Of a DNA stretch of 64,000 nucleotides, positions 47,315 to 60,126 are shown in pieces. Both the position numbers and the translations under genes were made by a program. Each line of letters begins with the position of its first letter. Positions within the stretch are counted from its first letter, which is position 1. Where the stretch lies: NCBI GenBank assembly GCA_000231825.2, contig JH720320.1, forward strand, positions 871,554-935,553. Reading direction: 5' to 3'. Source of the stretch: Tetrahymena elliotti 4EA (lineage: Eukaryota > Ciliophora > Oligohymenophorea > Hymenostomatida > Tetrahymenidae). Under the pieces are notes generated by a model, which saw only the letters and a list, made by a program, of their open reading frames with translations, made no database searches and was not told where the DNA came from.

Positions 47315-48433
47315 TCATTATTATTGATGCTTTAGATTTTTATTTTATCCTTTGAGATCTTATTTTGTTAATTAAGATGAAATTGATGGATTATATAGCT
47401 CTCTCTTCTATTTTTTACTTAGACTTAGCAAAAATTCAAAAGGAGTCTCTACTAATTTAAATTCAAACATAGACAAAACTTTGAGATCAATATTTTGATT
47501 GAAAGCTCCACTTAGAGGGCCAAATGTTTAACCTTCTTCTTTAAAGCTAAAATGGATTCCATTTTATTTCTCTCCAAATATGCCTTCAGACCCTCTATAA
47601 GTCTTAAATTTAATTTATTCTACATAACTATTATCTAATTTAATATGAAAAAAAATTAGTACTATAAAAATACAAAATACTTTTTATTATAATTAATGAA
47701 GAGTTTCTAATTGAAATACTGTTTAATTTTATTTAGAATACAAAATAAATGATTTTAAAAAGAGCTTGGAAAAATTAATAGACCTTACTTATTATGTCAT
47801 ATTGAGTATAAAAACTGCTTTGAAGGAAAATATATTTAACAGGCTCAAAATCAAAGAGAGAGAGAGAGAGAAAGAAAGAAATTAAATTGCTGTAAAAATT
47901 ATTAATTTACTTGCTGAGCCAGATATTTCAAACAAATAATCATCCTACAGAATCTCAAACACGCCTATAAATATTTTTACACGAGGTGTATTTGGTTGAC
48001 TTCCTTGTTAATTCTTTGGACTACATACTGAAACTGCTCTATCTACTTAGCATTTTTAATCTTTTTAAGCAGCCTCTTTCATATTGTTTGCTGAATAAAT
48101 GCGACTAGATTCTCCTGTTATTATAGATCCATCATCTAGTTCATAAGCTACTTCCATATTTAATATAACGTTGTTTGTAAAAGAAACCTTGATTGCATTA
48201 ATTTTGTTGAAATTTTATCCTCTCCCTTTAATTACTTATTAATCATCAAACTAATTTAGTTTTTGTGAAGTTTAATTTGGTGCATTTGGTAGGTTACTTC
48301 CTGAATATGATTTGCATTTATCATTGCAAATTTTATCAGCATTTTTATTTGAGCAAGCTTTACTTTATAGAGAGCCTACTCGAATAAAATCACGAAATTT
48401 CTTTATTCTAGGTTAAGAAGACCCACATCCCAT
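47315..48433 (-). CDS. Putative N-myristoylated protein with jacalin-like region
   Basis: Two exons, 47911-48433 and 47315-47634 (minus strand), joined through a GTAAAT..TTAG intron; 843 bases, 280 aa. The start MGCGSSQPRIKKFRD fits an N-myristoylation plus palmitoylation signal (Gly2, Cys3, basic residues after), so membrane attachment is likely. The middle (KINAIKVSFTNNVILNMEVA, YELDDGSIITGES) and C-terminal part (SYVEQIKFKTYRGSEGIFGE, HFSFKEEGQTFGPLSGAF) resemble the beta-prism pattern of jacalin-like lectin domains, where an IxG..G..V..IxF.T..G start is followed by a GxLSG-type turn. The call rests on pattern, not on a sugar-binding residue set. The intron holds a (GA)n run at 47858-47872. 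Confidence 0.7.
47858..47881. repeat. (GA)n/(GAAA)n microsatellite
   Basis: Purine repeat within the intron of the jacalin-like gene. Confidence 0.8.
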
Positions 48434-49374
48434 ACTACTTAGGTTATTAATTATTGTTTACTTAATCTTAAATAAAATTTTGCTTTTTTTAATTACTGAT
48501 TAAAAAAATCTAAATAATTGTTTAGTGGAAATAATCATAAGATTATAAGCCAATAAGTTTTTTTTGATTTTTCACATTTCAAATCTTTTTACACTTTACT
48601 TTTGAATATATTACCAAACAAAAAAATAAACAAACAAATGATAGAATTTAAAATGATTGGCACAACAATAAAACTCTAAAAAGATCTATTTTCAAAGTAT
48701 TAGTTAAAGATATTTATTCATTATTTATTTTCATAATATTTCTACTCTAAAAAATCTAAATTATTTCCACATTTTAATTTTGAACTTAAAAAGAAACTTT
48801 GATAAATTATTTTTAAATTTCAACTTAAAATTTTAATTATTATCTATCTACTGTAATCCAAATCATTTATTTATACCTACTTTTTTAGGAGTAAAAAAGA
48901 CTAAATTCAAATTAATTGAAAACTTTATTTTGAAAATAAATAAAAAATAAAAATACAAAAGATGAAATGTAATAATAAATAAAATAAAAAAATTATTTTT
49001 TGAATTTTAAATTAAAAAATTTTATGTTAATTTATCTAAAATATTATTTATTATTCATCTGTAAAAAGGTGTTATTAAATTTATTCTAAGCTTAAATTAT
49101 TATTATGTTTTTATAGTAGTTTTTAAATCTTCTTTTTTGTAAATTTTGAGATTTATTATTTTATTCTTTTCATTTCTGATCAAAAATATTTTGTAAAAAA
49201 AAGAAAGATATTATATTCATTGATAAAAGATATTAAATTCTCAACTTTAATTAATGATTCTCTATTTAGGTACACGAATCATTTATTTATAAGCAATTGA
49301 ATCATTATTACATAAAAAAAATAATAATTTAATTATCTCCTAAACAATTAATATTTGAAACAATTTAAGTAGAA
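48434..49374. other. Divergent intergenic region
   Basis: Holds the promoters of the jacalin-like gene (-) and the 474-aa gene (+). AT-rich, no structure recognised. Confidence 0.45.
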
Positions 49375-50799
49375 ATGGACAATCAACAACATTTTGATTA
49401 AATCATTTAATCAAATTATTAAGATGCCTAGAAGTTAATTAGCGCTCTTCCTTCAGGTTTGAAGTTCAAGTTTGAGCAACTATCATAACTTTTGTCAAAC
49501 TAAACCTGGTCAAGTAAAAATAATAATTTGTCTTTGGAACTTTTAAATTAGTTAATAGCTAAAGAAAATCACATTGAGTAATTAACCACTGAATAAGCAC
49601 TCAAGGTTGCTGGCGAATTAACAAAGGCAGAAGAAAACAAAGAAAAAGTATTTAAATTAGTTAGCTCAAGCTTAAGCAAATGGAAAAAGAATGGAACTTA
49701 TTATATCATGAGTGAAGATGATGTAAAGCTATTAGTTAAAAGTAAGGAACTCTTTTAGATTTTGCAAAAGTTACCAAAATTCATAAAATTTGAATCTACA
49801 TTAATAAATCATATTGCACAGGAGCCTGAATAAAAGAAGCCCTTTGCAAAAATTATAGAAACAATAGTCAATAAGCAGTTGTTAAATAGCAATATTTCTT
49901 TAGATGATTTAAGTAATGCAATCAAGGCTGCTGAGAAGAATTCGAAGTAAAAAGTATTTTAAAAATTATACAAAGTGATTGATGCTAATGACTATCAAAA
50001 TATGTATATATTTTTGAACTCTTTAGAAAGCCAGGAAGATATTGAAACATACTAAGAATATCTTAAATCTCAAAAGCAAAATGAGTATAACAATGGATAA
50101 GACCCTTTTAATTTTAAGAAATGCAAAATTTACAATTAGGTTTTAAACACCAAATAATATAGCAAATTAATGTTAAATGCAGTTTATGAACTCAATAAAA
50201 CAAAGGAGTCTAAGACTATTTTGTCTTATTCAGTGCTATTCTCAAAATATGGTGATACTTTTCCAAATCTACCATCAAAATATCTCATAGTTCCTGAAGA
50301 AGAAATAGAAAACTTTAAGAATACTTTTGGTCCTAAAGGATAGGGAAAAGTATTGGACATTTCTTAAGAAAATTATAAATAAATCTATGAAGAAATCTTT
50401 AAATAATATAAGCCAGAAAAGGACATTTTTGAATAACCAAAATCAGAAACAAGTTCAGTTTATGAAAAGTATTAGGAAGAAATTCAAAATTTACCAAATG
50501 ATAAGTATAACGAACTAATGAAAGAAATGTTCAAGAAAATGGAAGATTCATAACAGCAATATGATATTATTTCTTTTTAGAATATAAACAAAATGTATAA
50601 AGGAAACATTTCTAAATAAATCCCAAATGGCTATATTTATGTCCCTGATGAAGATATTGATAGAATAGCCAGAATATATTGTTCTGGTTCTCTATAAAAC
50701 TATAATAACAATCTAAGAAAAGGTTAAGAAGAAATCAATATCTTAAAAAGCTTTAACGAAAACTATCCTCCTTAAAAGAGTTAGCAAATCAAAAATTGA
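49375..50799 (+). CDS. Unrecognised 474-aa acidic/basic helical protein
   Basis: Single exon, ATG 49375, TGA 50797-50799. Continuous ciliate-code frame with balanced composition: MDNQQHFDQIIQSNYQDAQK, KFEQLSQLLSNQTWSS, GTYYIMSEDDVKLLVKSKEL, TILSYSVLFSKYGDTFPN. The motif YLIVPEEEIENFKNTFG recurs in weaker form as GYIYVPDEDIDRIARIYCSG near the C-terminus, so a short internal duplication is likely. No family, signal peptide or membrane segment. Most of it looks helical and soluble. It is the last substantial gene before the gene-poor right end. Confidence 0.75.
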
Positions 50800-52702
50800 G
50801 CTAATTCATACAAAAATAATAATTTTTGTTTGAATATATTTATAATTTAAATAACTTAAAGAGAGAAATGCTTTATATTCATTTTTTCATCTAATTTTTT
50901 TTATGTTTTAAATGAATTCTAAGAGAATAGTAATGTCAAATCAATTTACTTTTTTTATTTTATTTTTAAAATTAATTGCATAAATTTATTCTAAAATATC
51001 ATTCTGTTAATTGACTTCATTATTTTATTTAAAATATTGCTTATTAAATTTTATCTGTTTTAAAATGTTATCAAAAAAAATTGTTTATTCTATCTCGTTG
51101 TATTATTGATAAAACAAATTTTATTTTTAAAAATCGAATTTTTGTAAAATAAAAATACATCTTTGGATGTTCATTGAATAGTAAAGAAAAATAGATGAAA
51201 TTTACGAAAAGCTAAGAATGATTGATTGGTGATAAACAAAAATAATAAATGTACAGTAACTTAAGAGATGTTAAGTTTTTTTTTTATGATAGTTTTTTTT
51301 AAAAGCTTGTATAAAGTAAATTAATTTAGAAATAACTAGTTACTTTTGATTCACAAAAAAGTTCTCATTTTATTTTCTATTAAAATAATGTATTTTTAAA
51401 GTAATTAAAACAGAAAAACTACTTAGAACATAAATTTTATTTTCTATTTTTACTTTATTCTTTCTAAAATTTTATTTTTGATTTCTATTTTTCGTTTAAA
51501 AAGATAAAGATAGATTCATTCTCAATATTGTTTTATATAAGCAATATCGGGTCTATTTATTGTTATTTGATAACTAAAATTTACTCTTTTAGTAATTTTT
51601 TTTTTCATTAATTTGAATTTAATTACTTGATACCAGAAGCATGAATACATTTTTTGTAACTTATTCGAGAAAGTAGCTATTAAATAAAAATAATAAAATG
51701 AGTTTTATGATTAAAATTAAAAAAAGATTGTATTTTTAAATACAATGCATTAACTAGTATTGAATATTAGATATTCTCTATATCAAAATACATGGTTATA
51801 TAATAACAATATTATAATATACAAATCAGAATTACAAATATATTTGAGTAAATTTATTTATTTATTTATTCAGCTGCCACTTAAATTGAGTAAATAAATG
51901 TCTATTTTCATATTTCTTACATTTTCAAAATGATATAAAGCTAAAATGAATTTCTACTAAATTATTTATAGTTAAAATGATTACATTACATCTACTAGTA
52001 AGAATACTAATAGTTTTATTTGAGCCTTGATTCAACTCTGACTCTAGACAAAATAAAAATCTATTTACCGAACCAAGAAAATTTTATTTTTTATGTTCAG
52101 TCAAGTTAATATTATAATATTAAGTGATTGTAAAAATAAAGTAAATTTTTATAAAAATAGAATAGTACGAATGTAAATTAAATATTTTCTTATGTCTGTA
52201 ATTTAGGTTTTGTTACATACACTTTATCAAATAAATCCCATGTTTAAATAGTATTTACCTTTATTTTGATTTATTTTATTCCATAGTTTAAATAATAATT
52301 ATCTTAGTCATTAAGTCATATCTACTCTAAAAATAATATATTTTTGTTTGACTTAACGATTATTTTATTTTGGATTTTTAACAATTTTCAATCAGCTAAG
52401 AAAAAAATATCAAAAAACAAAAAAAAATTAAGAAATACATCAAATACAGTTGTTTGTTATCTTAAATGGAAAAATCAATCTTTTTAATAAAAAGATCCTT
52501 TTTTGATTAAAATTGAGTTATTAAAATCCTATCTAACGAAAATTTGATTAACATATCAGTAACTAATTAAATTATGTTTAAAATCGCTTTTTTTATAAAA
52601 CGGTAACTCACAAAAGCAAGTATTTATATTTTTTTTTCAAACAATCAATTTTTAATTTTATTTATTGCTTTATTTCATAATAAATATGAAATTTAGATTT
52701 GC

Positions 52703-52867
52703 TTTTTGTATGATGAAATTTATTAATTTATTTAATTATAGAAATCAAATTTGTTTATCTTTAAATGAATGCTTCAGTTTATAAAATATAGAACCACTTT
52801 TCGTATGATGAAATATACTAATTTTTGAATTATAGAAATCAAATTTGTTTTTTTTTTGTTTTAAATG
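52703..52867. repeat. Diverged tandem duplication, 95-base period
   Basis: GTATGATGAAAT followed by ATTATAGAAATCAAATTTGT and TTTAAATG occurs at 52703-52766 and again at 52797-52867. Equivalent points are 95 bases apart. Non-coding. Confidence 0.65.
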
Positions 52868-55800
52868 GTTGAGCCAATAATATCCCATTTTTATAGAATA
52901 AAATTCTAATTTGTAGTATTTCTAACAAAGAAATAGTATTTTTAAAATGTTTTTTTCTTTGATAGATAGATTATTTAATCATTTTTCTAAAATTACTTTA
53001 ATTAATAACCTTTTCTTTTTTGTTTGAAATTTGAGTATTTTACCTTTATTTATTTTTGGAAATTTATGGAAAAATCAAATTTGAACTAAAATAATTATGA
53101 AAAACAGGAAGATATCATTATTATCCTTAAATAAATAATTTTATTCAAGTTATCTATCTAAAGTAAAAAAATAATTTTTATTATTTTCTTTAGATAAAAA
53201 TTGAACAAAGAAAGAAGTAAATTTTTTTGTGCAAATAAAAGTTAAGCAATTTTTTAAATTTTACTGCTATTTTTTGATAAATGTTTGTTTGCTGAAGTAA
53301 TTATTTTCATACCACTTGTTTAATAAAAATATTCAATAAAGCCTGTTTGTTTTGTAACTAGTAATTTACAAGTATATAAAATAATGAAAAGTGTAATATC
53401 AAATCAAAGATTTGTTCAAATTTACTTATTAAGTTAATACTGTAAGGATAAATAAATTTAATCAGTATTAGAGTATTAGGTTACGTCACACACTTTACTT
53501 TAAACAAATCAATACATATCAATAACCTTACAAAAAATATATTTAGAATAAAATAATAACGTTTTAATGTAAAATAAAAATAATTTATGATAGATTGAAT
53601 TTCTATTTTATCCGAAGGAGAGAATTCGGCTTTTAAAGATAAAATTACTTTCAAAAAGCTTTGTTTTTTCAGTTGATTTCTATTTAGTATTGAAATAAAT
53701 GAAGAAATGATCAAATAGAAAAACTAATCCAGGTTGACTCTTTTTTTTCCTCTCTATAAAATAAATTATGATTGCAAAATTAATTAAAGAGTGCTTTAAT
53801 AAACAGAAGAGAATGATCATAAATTTGTTTGTTTGGATTAATCAATAAGCAAAATATTTTTAAATAATTACTGTAAGTTAAAAGTCAAATCAATTAGTTT
53901 TTTACTTTTATAAAATTCTAATCAAACAGATATTAAATATCAAGAATAATGCCACTTTTTCTCTATCAAATTGTTTAATTTAATATTTTCATACAACCAA
54001 TTTAAAATGTATATTTTAGCCATTGGCAAGAAGAAACAAAACTTTAATTTTGTTTGAGTAAGATAAAAATAAAAATAAAATAGTAAATTTGACAGATAAT
54101 TCAAGGCAATTTTAAAGTATGAAAAAAATTTTAATAATTATTAGCTTAATTTTCTCTCCTTTTTTAGTGAAGAAAAATAATTAATTTTGGCTATAATAAT
54201 TTTTTAATTGTAAATTTCAATAATGTTAAACAATTCAAGCATTCTTTTAACTAACTAACTAACTAACAATAGTTTCATTATTACTTTATTGAGGATTTTT
54301 TTCTTTTTATATTTGGATTTTTAAGAATTTTCATTTTATTCTTAACACCTGGCTGGCTGGGATACTTTAAAACATTGTATATATTAAAAAGCTATTTAAT
54401 AAAAACTGATTAGCTTTAAATATATATTTTTTATCTCTGATTATTATTCATTGAAATGAAATAGATTTAACAAAATAACTTTTATTGATTATTTTTTGAG
54501 TTATTGTAGAAAAAACAAAGTGTATCAAAAATAATTTTGAAAGAATAAATGAAAGTGATTTAATCATTAATGGGTAGTGAGTGAAATACTGAACTAAAAA
54601 AACTTATTTTTATATTTTACAAAGTTATTCAGATTTTGATTGAAAAGGTTCTAGTTTACTTTTTTTTCATGATACTTAATTTCGTAAATTGATGGCTAAA
54701 AATTGAAAATGCATATTTAAATTTTTTCTTAAAGTAAATAAAATAACAATATTGCTTGATAATGATTAAATGCTTGAATATGATTTAGTTCATTTATAAT
54801 CACACATACATAATGAAGAATTCATGTTTAATTTTAAGAAGAAATAAATGTATTTCAGAAGAAGAATAAAGCACAAGTGATCTAGAAAAAATATTTATCA
54901 ATTTATTTGGCTGTTAGATAAGATTGGAAATAAAAAAATGATGAAAGTGTAATTAAATTGTTAATTTTTGATTTTACAGTGATGGGTGTTGAATATTTTT
55001 CAATTAAATGTAATTCTTATGATATTTAATAAAAATTCTGCTTTTAGGTATTTGCACAAGCGGATTTAAAACAGTTAATTTTTTTAAATCTTATTTAACT
55101 TTGATTAGATTTTTTATTTTCACTTTTATATGCACTAAAGTTTTTATTATTCGTCTATTAAAGCCTTCAAATAAAAATTGCTAATTATTTGCAAAATTAC
55201 AAAATTTTATTAATTATTTAGCATAAATTTCTAGCTTATTTTAAATTTCTCTTTTGACAGAATCAAAAAAAATAAGCCTCTTAATTTATTTTTGAATTTG
55301 AAGTACATATGAATACTTTAGCTTTGCTAAGTTTGGTAGGATATTGTTATTTAAAAAACAAAAAATTATTGAAGATCGCATTTAACTAAAGGAGCAGCTA
55401 ATTAGAAATAAGTATGAAAAAATATTTAATGAAAAAGAAGGAAAGCATTTGAAAGAAGAAAGAAAAATAACTTTTACAGTCAGTTTTTAGAAGAAAAAAA
55501 ACTTCAAAAAACTGATTTAATTAAGGGTTACAATTTTTGATGAGAGACTTATTTTAAGTTAATAAAAAGGGTAACATTTAAAAATAATTGCGCACTAATT
55601 GATTAAAAGTTGAACAAATTAGATTGATCAAATAAATAAGTTATTTTAAGCACTTTTGTAATTGGATTAATTTTTACTTACTAATTTAGAAGAAATTAAT
55701 TTAAATTTTGATTGTTGTTAAAATATTAACCCGCTAATTTTTCTAACTCCTTCGAACAAAGATTTTTATTTTTTTTTACTTGTTGTTTGTTGCTGAAATA

Positions 55801-56479
55801 AAATTTGATAAAGTAACTAACTGCTTATTTACAGAAATCATTGTAAAATTTATTATAACTTCTTCAAAGTTATTTATCTATTGTTGGTTGCAAATATCTT
55901 TTTTTCATTTATTACTATTTTTATCTAGGTAGAAAAAATATTCTTTGAGACTGTTCTTATTTATTCATCTAAGATATCTATACTTGCGTATCTTTGATAT
56001 TGAAAAATATTTGAAATGTAATCTAATAATAGTACTATATTTTCTGAGAAATTAAGAAAAACATTATTGATAATTAACAAACTAAAATTATCATTGATAG
56101 GTTTAAATGGGGTTTTGTGTAAGAAAAAGTGCTTTTAGCGCTAAATAGCTAATTTATGAACTTAAAAAGAAATTAAATTTTGAAAATCAATAAATAATTA
56201 ATAGAAAAGAAGGAAAGAAGGAAGAGAGGGAGGGTATTTGGAAATAGGAGTTTATTTTACTTTTGATTGAGTGTTTGTTTTTCTATATCAAATAATTTGA
56301 TTTTTATTTGAGTAATCAATCAAAATTCACCTCATTTGATTTCCTCATAATTAATTGTATTTTGCTTGAGAAGGAAAGAGGGTATCATAAAATAGATAAA
56401 AAAACAGATAAACTTTAATAAAATTTGTGAGATCTATTTTATAGTACAAAATTATATCAAAGAGAATGAGAATCAAAGA

Positions 56480-56770
56480 TCTTTTTGAATATAAATATCT
56501 ACAATGATACTGACAAAGAATTCTCTTAAAATCCAATAAAATATCCTGTATCTATACCTTGTAAAGGCATTAACAATAACTAAATGATCGCAGCTATTAA
56601 ATTGCTTAGAATTATTATAGAAAATTAAAATATGTATTATCCATTCATTCAGATCAAAAAAAAAAGAATAAAGATATTCCTTATGTTGGATCTCCCAAAA
56701 CAACTTATGTTATATGTAAGATTGAATTCTTTTTGAAATACTACCCAGTATATACCACTTTGTTTAATTG
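56480..56770 (+). pseudogene. Possible frame broken at a poly-A run
   Basis: One frame reads NDTDKEFSQNPIKYPVSIP, CKGINNNQMIAAIKLL and IIIENQNMYYPFIQIKK. At a run of ten A (about 56659) sense-like text passes to another frame: NKDIPYVGSPKTTYVICK then IEFFLKYYPVYTT. Together they resemble one protein interrupted by a change in the A-run. There is no ATG in a good place, no family and no intron solution. It may be a gene remnant, a sequence error in the A-run, or chance. Confidence 0.2.
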
Positions 56771-57649
56771 CAATAAAAAGCTTTAATTTCGAAAATTGGT
56801 TCAGTTAAAGCATGTTTTTTAAAATTAATATCTTTTGGATATTTTGTTTCATTATATAAAGTGTAATGTATATAGCTAGTATATAAATACTTAGGATACA
56901 ATTTAATTGCAAGGATTTGCTTAAATTAATTATTATTTTGGCATCTTGCATTGTAGAAATTAGAAATAATTCGAAAACGAAAAATCAATTAAAATAAGGA
57001 AGTGGTGTATTTTTGTTCAAAAGTGAATAAAAAATTAGGAGAAATGTGTGCTGGATTAATAGATAGAAAATAGAGATAGAACTGGCGCTTTCTTTTGAGT
57101 TGAGAAATATCTTGAATTATATTTACAAATAGAAAAAAAAAAAAAAACTATTTAAAAAGTGTTTGTTTGCTTGTTTGGGTATTGCAGTATAAAAGAATTA
57201 AAGATTTTCGGAATCAAATAAATAAATAACATTAATAAAATCCTTCTAAATTATTTTTTTCTCCTTGAGATACTTTGAGGGTATTTATTTATTTACTTAT
57301 TTACTTATTTGGTGTTTGTTATATTTGGTAGCCTACTTTATTTATAAAAAGCTCTATTTTCACTTTACTTATTTAATTTCTTTTCGTTTTTTTTCTTATC
57401 ATGTTTAATCACATCTGAAAACATAAACAGTATCACTGCATTTATAGAAAAAAAAGCCTTCAAAATAAATTTCAATCAGTCAAATTTTATAGTGTATTTC
57501 TTTACATAGCTATGTGTTACCTTAAAATTCATTAATTCGATAAGGAGAATCATTCTTTATTTTAGTATAACTCTACTCAACAAATCGTTTTGTCTTTGAT
57601 AATGGATTAAAATTAACTCAAAAATAATAGTTTATTATCTTAAATTTAG

Positions 57650-57988
57650 ATGATGAATCTAAAATACAATTTTAAACGCTGTTTCATAAGAAAAGACCCA
57701 CTCTATAACAAAAAGAATGCCTTCATCATATCTTATTTACACTATCTAGGATTAATCGCTACCATAAAAATAAAATACGAAAGAGGTTACTACTTTAAGG
57801 GCTAAATGATCATGGGTCTAAACAAAAATATGAATGTTTGTTTATTTTACTATTAGGAGAAAAGTAAATATAAATTGTTAATTAAAGAGTAAAAATTAAA
57901 AAATACAATCGAGGGGTAGGATTATTATATTGTAGATAAAAAGAAGAGGGCGGGTAATAAATTATTTATTTAGGGTGATTTATCGTGA
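57650..57988 (+). CDS. Small unrecognised Lys/Tyr-rich protein (candidate)
   Basis: ATG 57650, TGA 57986-57988, 112 aa. Text such as MMNLKYNFKRCFIRKDPLYN, IKYERGYYFKGQMIMG and IVDKKKRAGNKLFIQGDLS is less AT-driven than its surroundings, which is why I list it. It is basic, with no signal peptide, membrane segment or known motif. The length is only modestly above chance for a genome with one stop codon. Confidence 0.35.
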
Positions 57989-58099
57989 TTACAGAAAATC
58001 CAATTAATTGAAATCACAGTCAATATTTGAATCAATAAAAATAATTAATAAGAAATAAGATACCTTTTTTTTCTTTATTTGACTGATCGAAAAATCAAT

Positions 58100-58150
58100 C
58101 AAACAAACAATTAATTAATCAATCAAACAATCAATTGATGAATTGATCAT
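58100..58150. repeat. CAAA/CAAT/TTAA simple repeats
   Basis: Interrupted tetranucleotide units (CAAA, CAAT, TTAA) just upstream of the 127-aa gene. Confidence 0.7.
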
Positions 58151-58366
58151 CTATTATTCGATGAAGATCTATATAAAAATAAGATTGAAGAAATTTCAAA
58201 ATTAATTAAAAAAAAATAAAAAGAAAAATTGAAAAATAAAATAAGCAAACCAAAAATAATCCCAAAAATACATAGATATTAATCTTCATTTCTCATAATA
58301 TAAAAAATGTTCATCTAAACCAACAAAAACTAAAAAAAGCTCAGACTTTTTTCTAACAATTCTTCC

Positions 58367-58750
58367 ATGACATCCAGTTTGGAATTGGCTCCATAATATG
58401 ACCCCATATTTTCTGCTGAAGCTGAATAAAGAATTAATGACTGGCTTGATGCTGAAAATGTCATCTAAAAGGCTCCTGAAGATCACTTCAGAGATTTCTT
58501 CTAATAAAACAAAGAATCTGCCTAATATTAAATTAACTTACTTATCCACTAAAACTCTTTTAATAATGATATCTCATAATCTCTTTCTGAATTAGATATG
58601 AATTTATCTTCATCTTCTTCTTGCTCTTCTTGCATTTCTTCTCCTGGATCTCTCGATTTAAAGAGATCTCCCATCCTCAACAGGAGAAGAATTAACCTTG
58701 GAGAATTATTAACTTAAAATGGATAAAAGTAATAAGAACTCCATTTCTGA
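58367..58750 (+). CDS. Small 127-aa unrecognised protein in gene-poor region
   Basis: Single exon, ATG 58367, TGA 58748-58750. Sequence MTSSLELAPQYDPIFSAEAE, INDWLDAENVIQKAPEDHF, a Ser/Cys run SSSSSCSSCISSPGSLDLKR, then RRRINLGELLTQNGQKQQEL. The frame uses many C- and G-ending codons and is clearly GC-richer than the flanks, which argues for real, expressed coding sequence. The basic cluster next to a Ser-rich, Pro-directed segment (SSPGS, KRSPIL) suggests a phosphorylated regulatory protein, but no family is recognised. It stands alone, with no clear neighbour within 7 kb to the left or 5 kb to the right apart from the weak 57650 candidate. Confidence 0.65.
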
Positions 58751-60100
58751 ATAAACAAATAAATAAATCTCACCTTCTTTAACTTGACTGACTGATTAAT
58801 TATTAAATACTATTCATGCATAGATATATGAATGAATAAACTATTTAATCAAACAAATCAATCTGACTAAAATAAACTCTTTTCAAAGAAACCAAACAAA
58901 CAAACTCTTAAACAAATTTTCCTCTCACTCATTTTAATAAATTAAAAGGCATTAAAAGCCATTTAACCTCATAAATATCAAACTTCACCTAAATTTCTTT
59001 TGAAATAACTATGTGGAATTGATAGATAACAGTAGAATCTTTCATTATTTAATCTTAATAAAACTCTTAATTATTATACTATATATAAAACGATGAAAAT
59101 ATAGTCTTTACTACCTTATTTATATTTATATACATATATAACATGTCTTTGTCTTATAAAAAAATTCTATCAAATTCAATCAACTATCAATCTAATTTTA
59201 TTTTTTTCTACTTCAAATTATCTTACATTCCTCTTTTTATTTTTCCAAATTCATCAATTAATTATGACTCGCTATCAATTACTCAATTCATTAAATTCAT
59301 GAATAACTATTAAATTAATTTAACTTTCTGAGTCTTTATTTAAATATCATTAAAATAATTAAAATAGAAAGAGAAGAGTCTCTAAGAAAATGTAAATAAT
59401 TGCATTCAATCTATTACATTATATAATTACTCACACTTGAATAAAAATAAATCTAAAATATTCTGAAAAGATAGTTTTTAATTTTTCTCAATTTTATTGA
59501 CTATCTAGCAAGCTAACTGATTTACTTACTAACTTTCTAACTAACTGACCTTATAAAAACTTGAAGAGTTTCTTTGATAAAAAAATTAATTGAAAAAATC
59601 CAATCTGAAAAAATTCTATTTATAGATTGATGATTTGAATTATTAAAATACTTCTTCTGTAATAGAAAGATTTAATTTGTTTTTTTTCCTTTTTCTTGGC
59701 TTACAGTTTGTTTTACTGGTGTGATAATTGACATTACAAAGAACTTAAATTTGTTAACTCAGAAATTTTAAAGAAAAATAAAAGAGTATTATAACTTGTA
59801 AAGCAACCCAAATTTTAGTAAAGTCTGTAGATTTTTAAGATAGACAAGCTTTTTTGCAAATTTCATATTTTTATTGATATTAATTTAAAATAACTCAAAG
59901 ATTCTTTTAATACTTTTTCAAGTAAAGATGGCTTGTCTAATGGTAATATGCTCTAGAACAGTTGAAATTTTAATAAAACATTTACATAACCACAATAAAA
60001 TAATAACAAAATTAATGTTTGATTCTTAAACAATTATAACTCTTCATAAATTAATATGCACTATTTTTATATCAATTAGATATTACTATGATTTTGCATG

Positions 60101-60126
60101 AGGCCATACCGCAGGCCTAATTTTTT
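60101..60126 (+). terminator. GC-rich hairpin followed by six T
   Basis: AGGCC at 60101-60105 pairs perfectly with GGCCT at 60114-60118 around the loop ATACCGCA, and T6 begins at 60121. It is one of the most GC-rich spots in the right 13 kb. A Pol III transcript 3' end is one reading. No upstream promoter boxes or tRNA fold recognised. Confidence 0.3.

Larger units (their letters stand above)
50800..57649. other. Gene-poor AT-rich region, 6.8 kb
   Basis: No convincing gene. It holds a diverged tandem duplication (52703-52867), CTAA repeats near 54250-54268, a CTGGCTGGCTGG tract near 54350, a purine tract at about 56205-56236 and TTTA/TTAC repeats near 57283-57312. A 47-codon frame at 55310-55453 starting MNTLALLSLVGYCYLKNKK looks signal-like but ends quickly. 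A possible broken frame at 56480-56770 has its own entry. Confidence 0.45.

Noticed and set aside
53481..53714. Minus-strand 77-aa ORF
   Set aside because: Unremarkable length, AT-driven residues (I, F, L, Y, K, N), no family signal.
56351..56703. Two overlapping minus-strand ORFs
   Set aside because: Hydrophobic AT-driven text; the opposite strand has the more protein-like (though broken) reading.
58318..58327. TAAACCAACA, near-match to the breakage core
   Set aside because: One mismatch in the core and no match beyond it.
59931..60103. 57-codon plus-strand frame starting MACLMVICSRTVEIL
   Set aside because: Length expected by chance with a single stop codon; no other support.
60106..60113. 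GGCCATAC resembling the start of 5S rRNA
   Set aside because: Only about eight bases match and nothing of the remaining 110 nucleotides is present.
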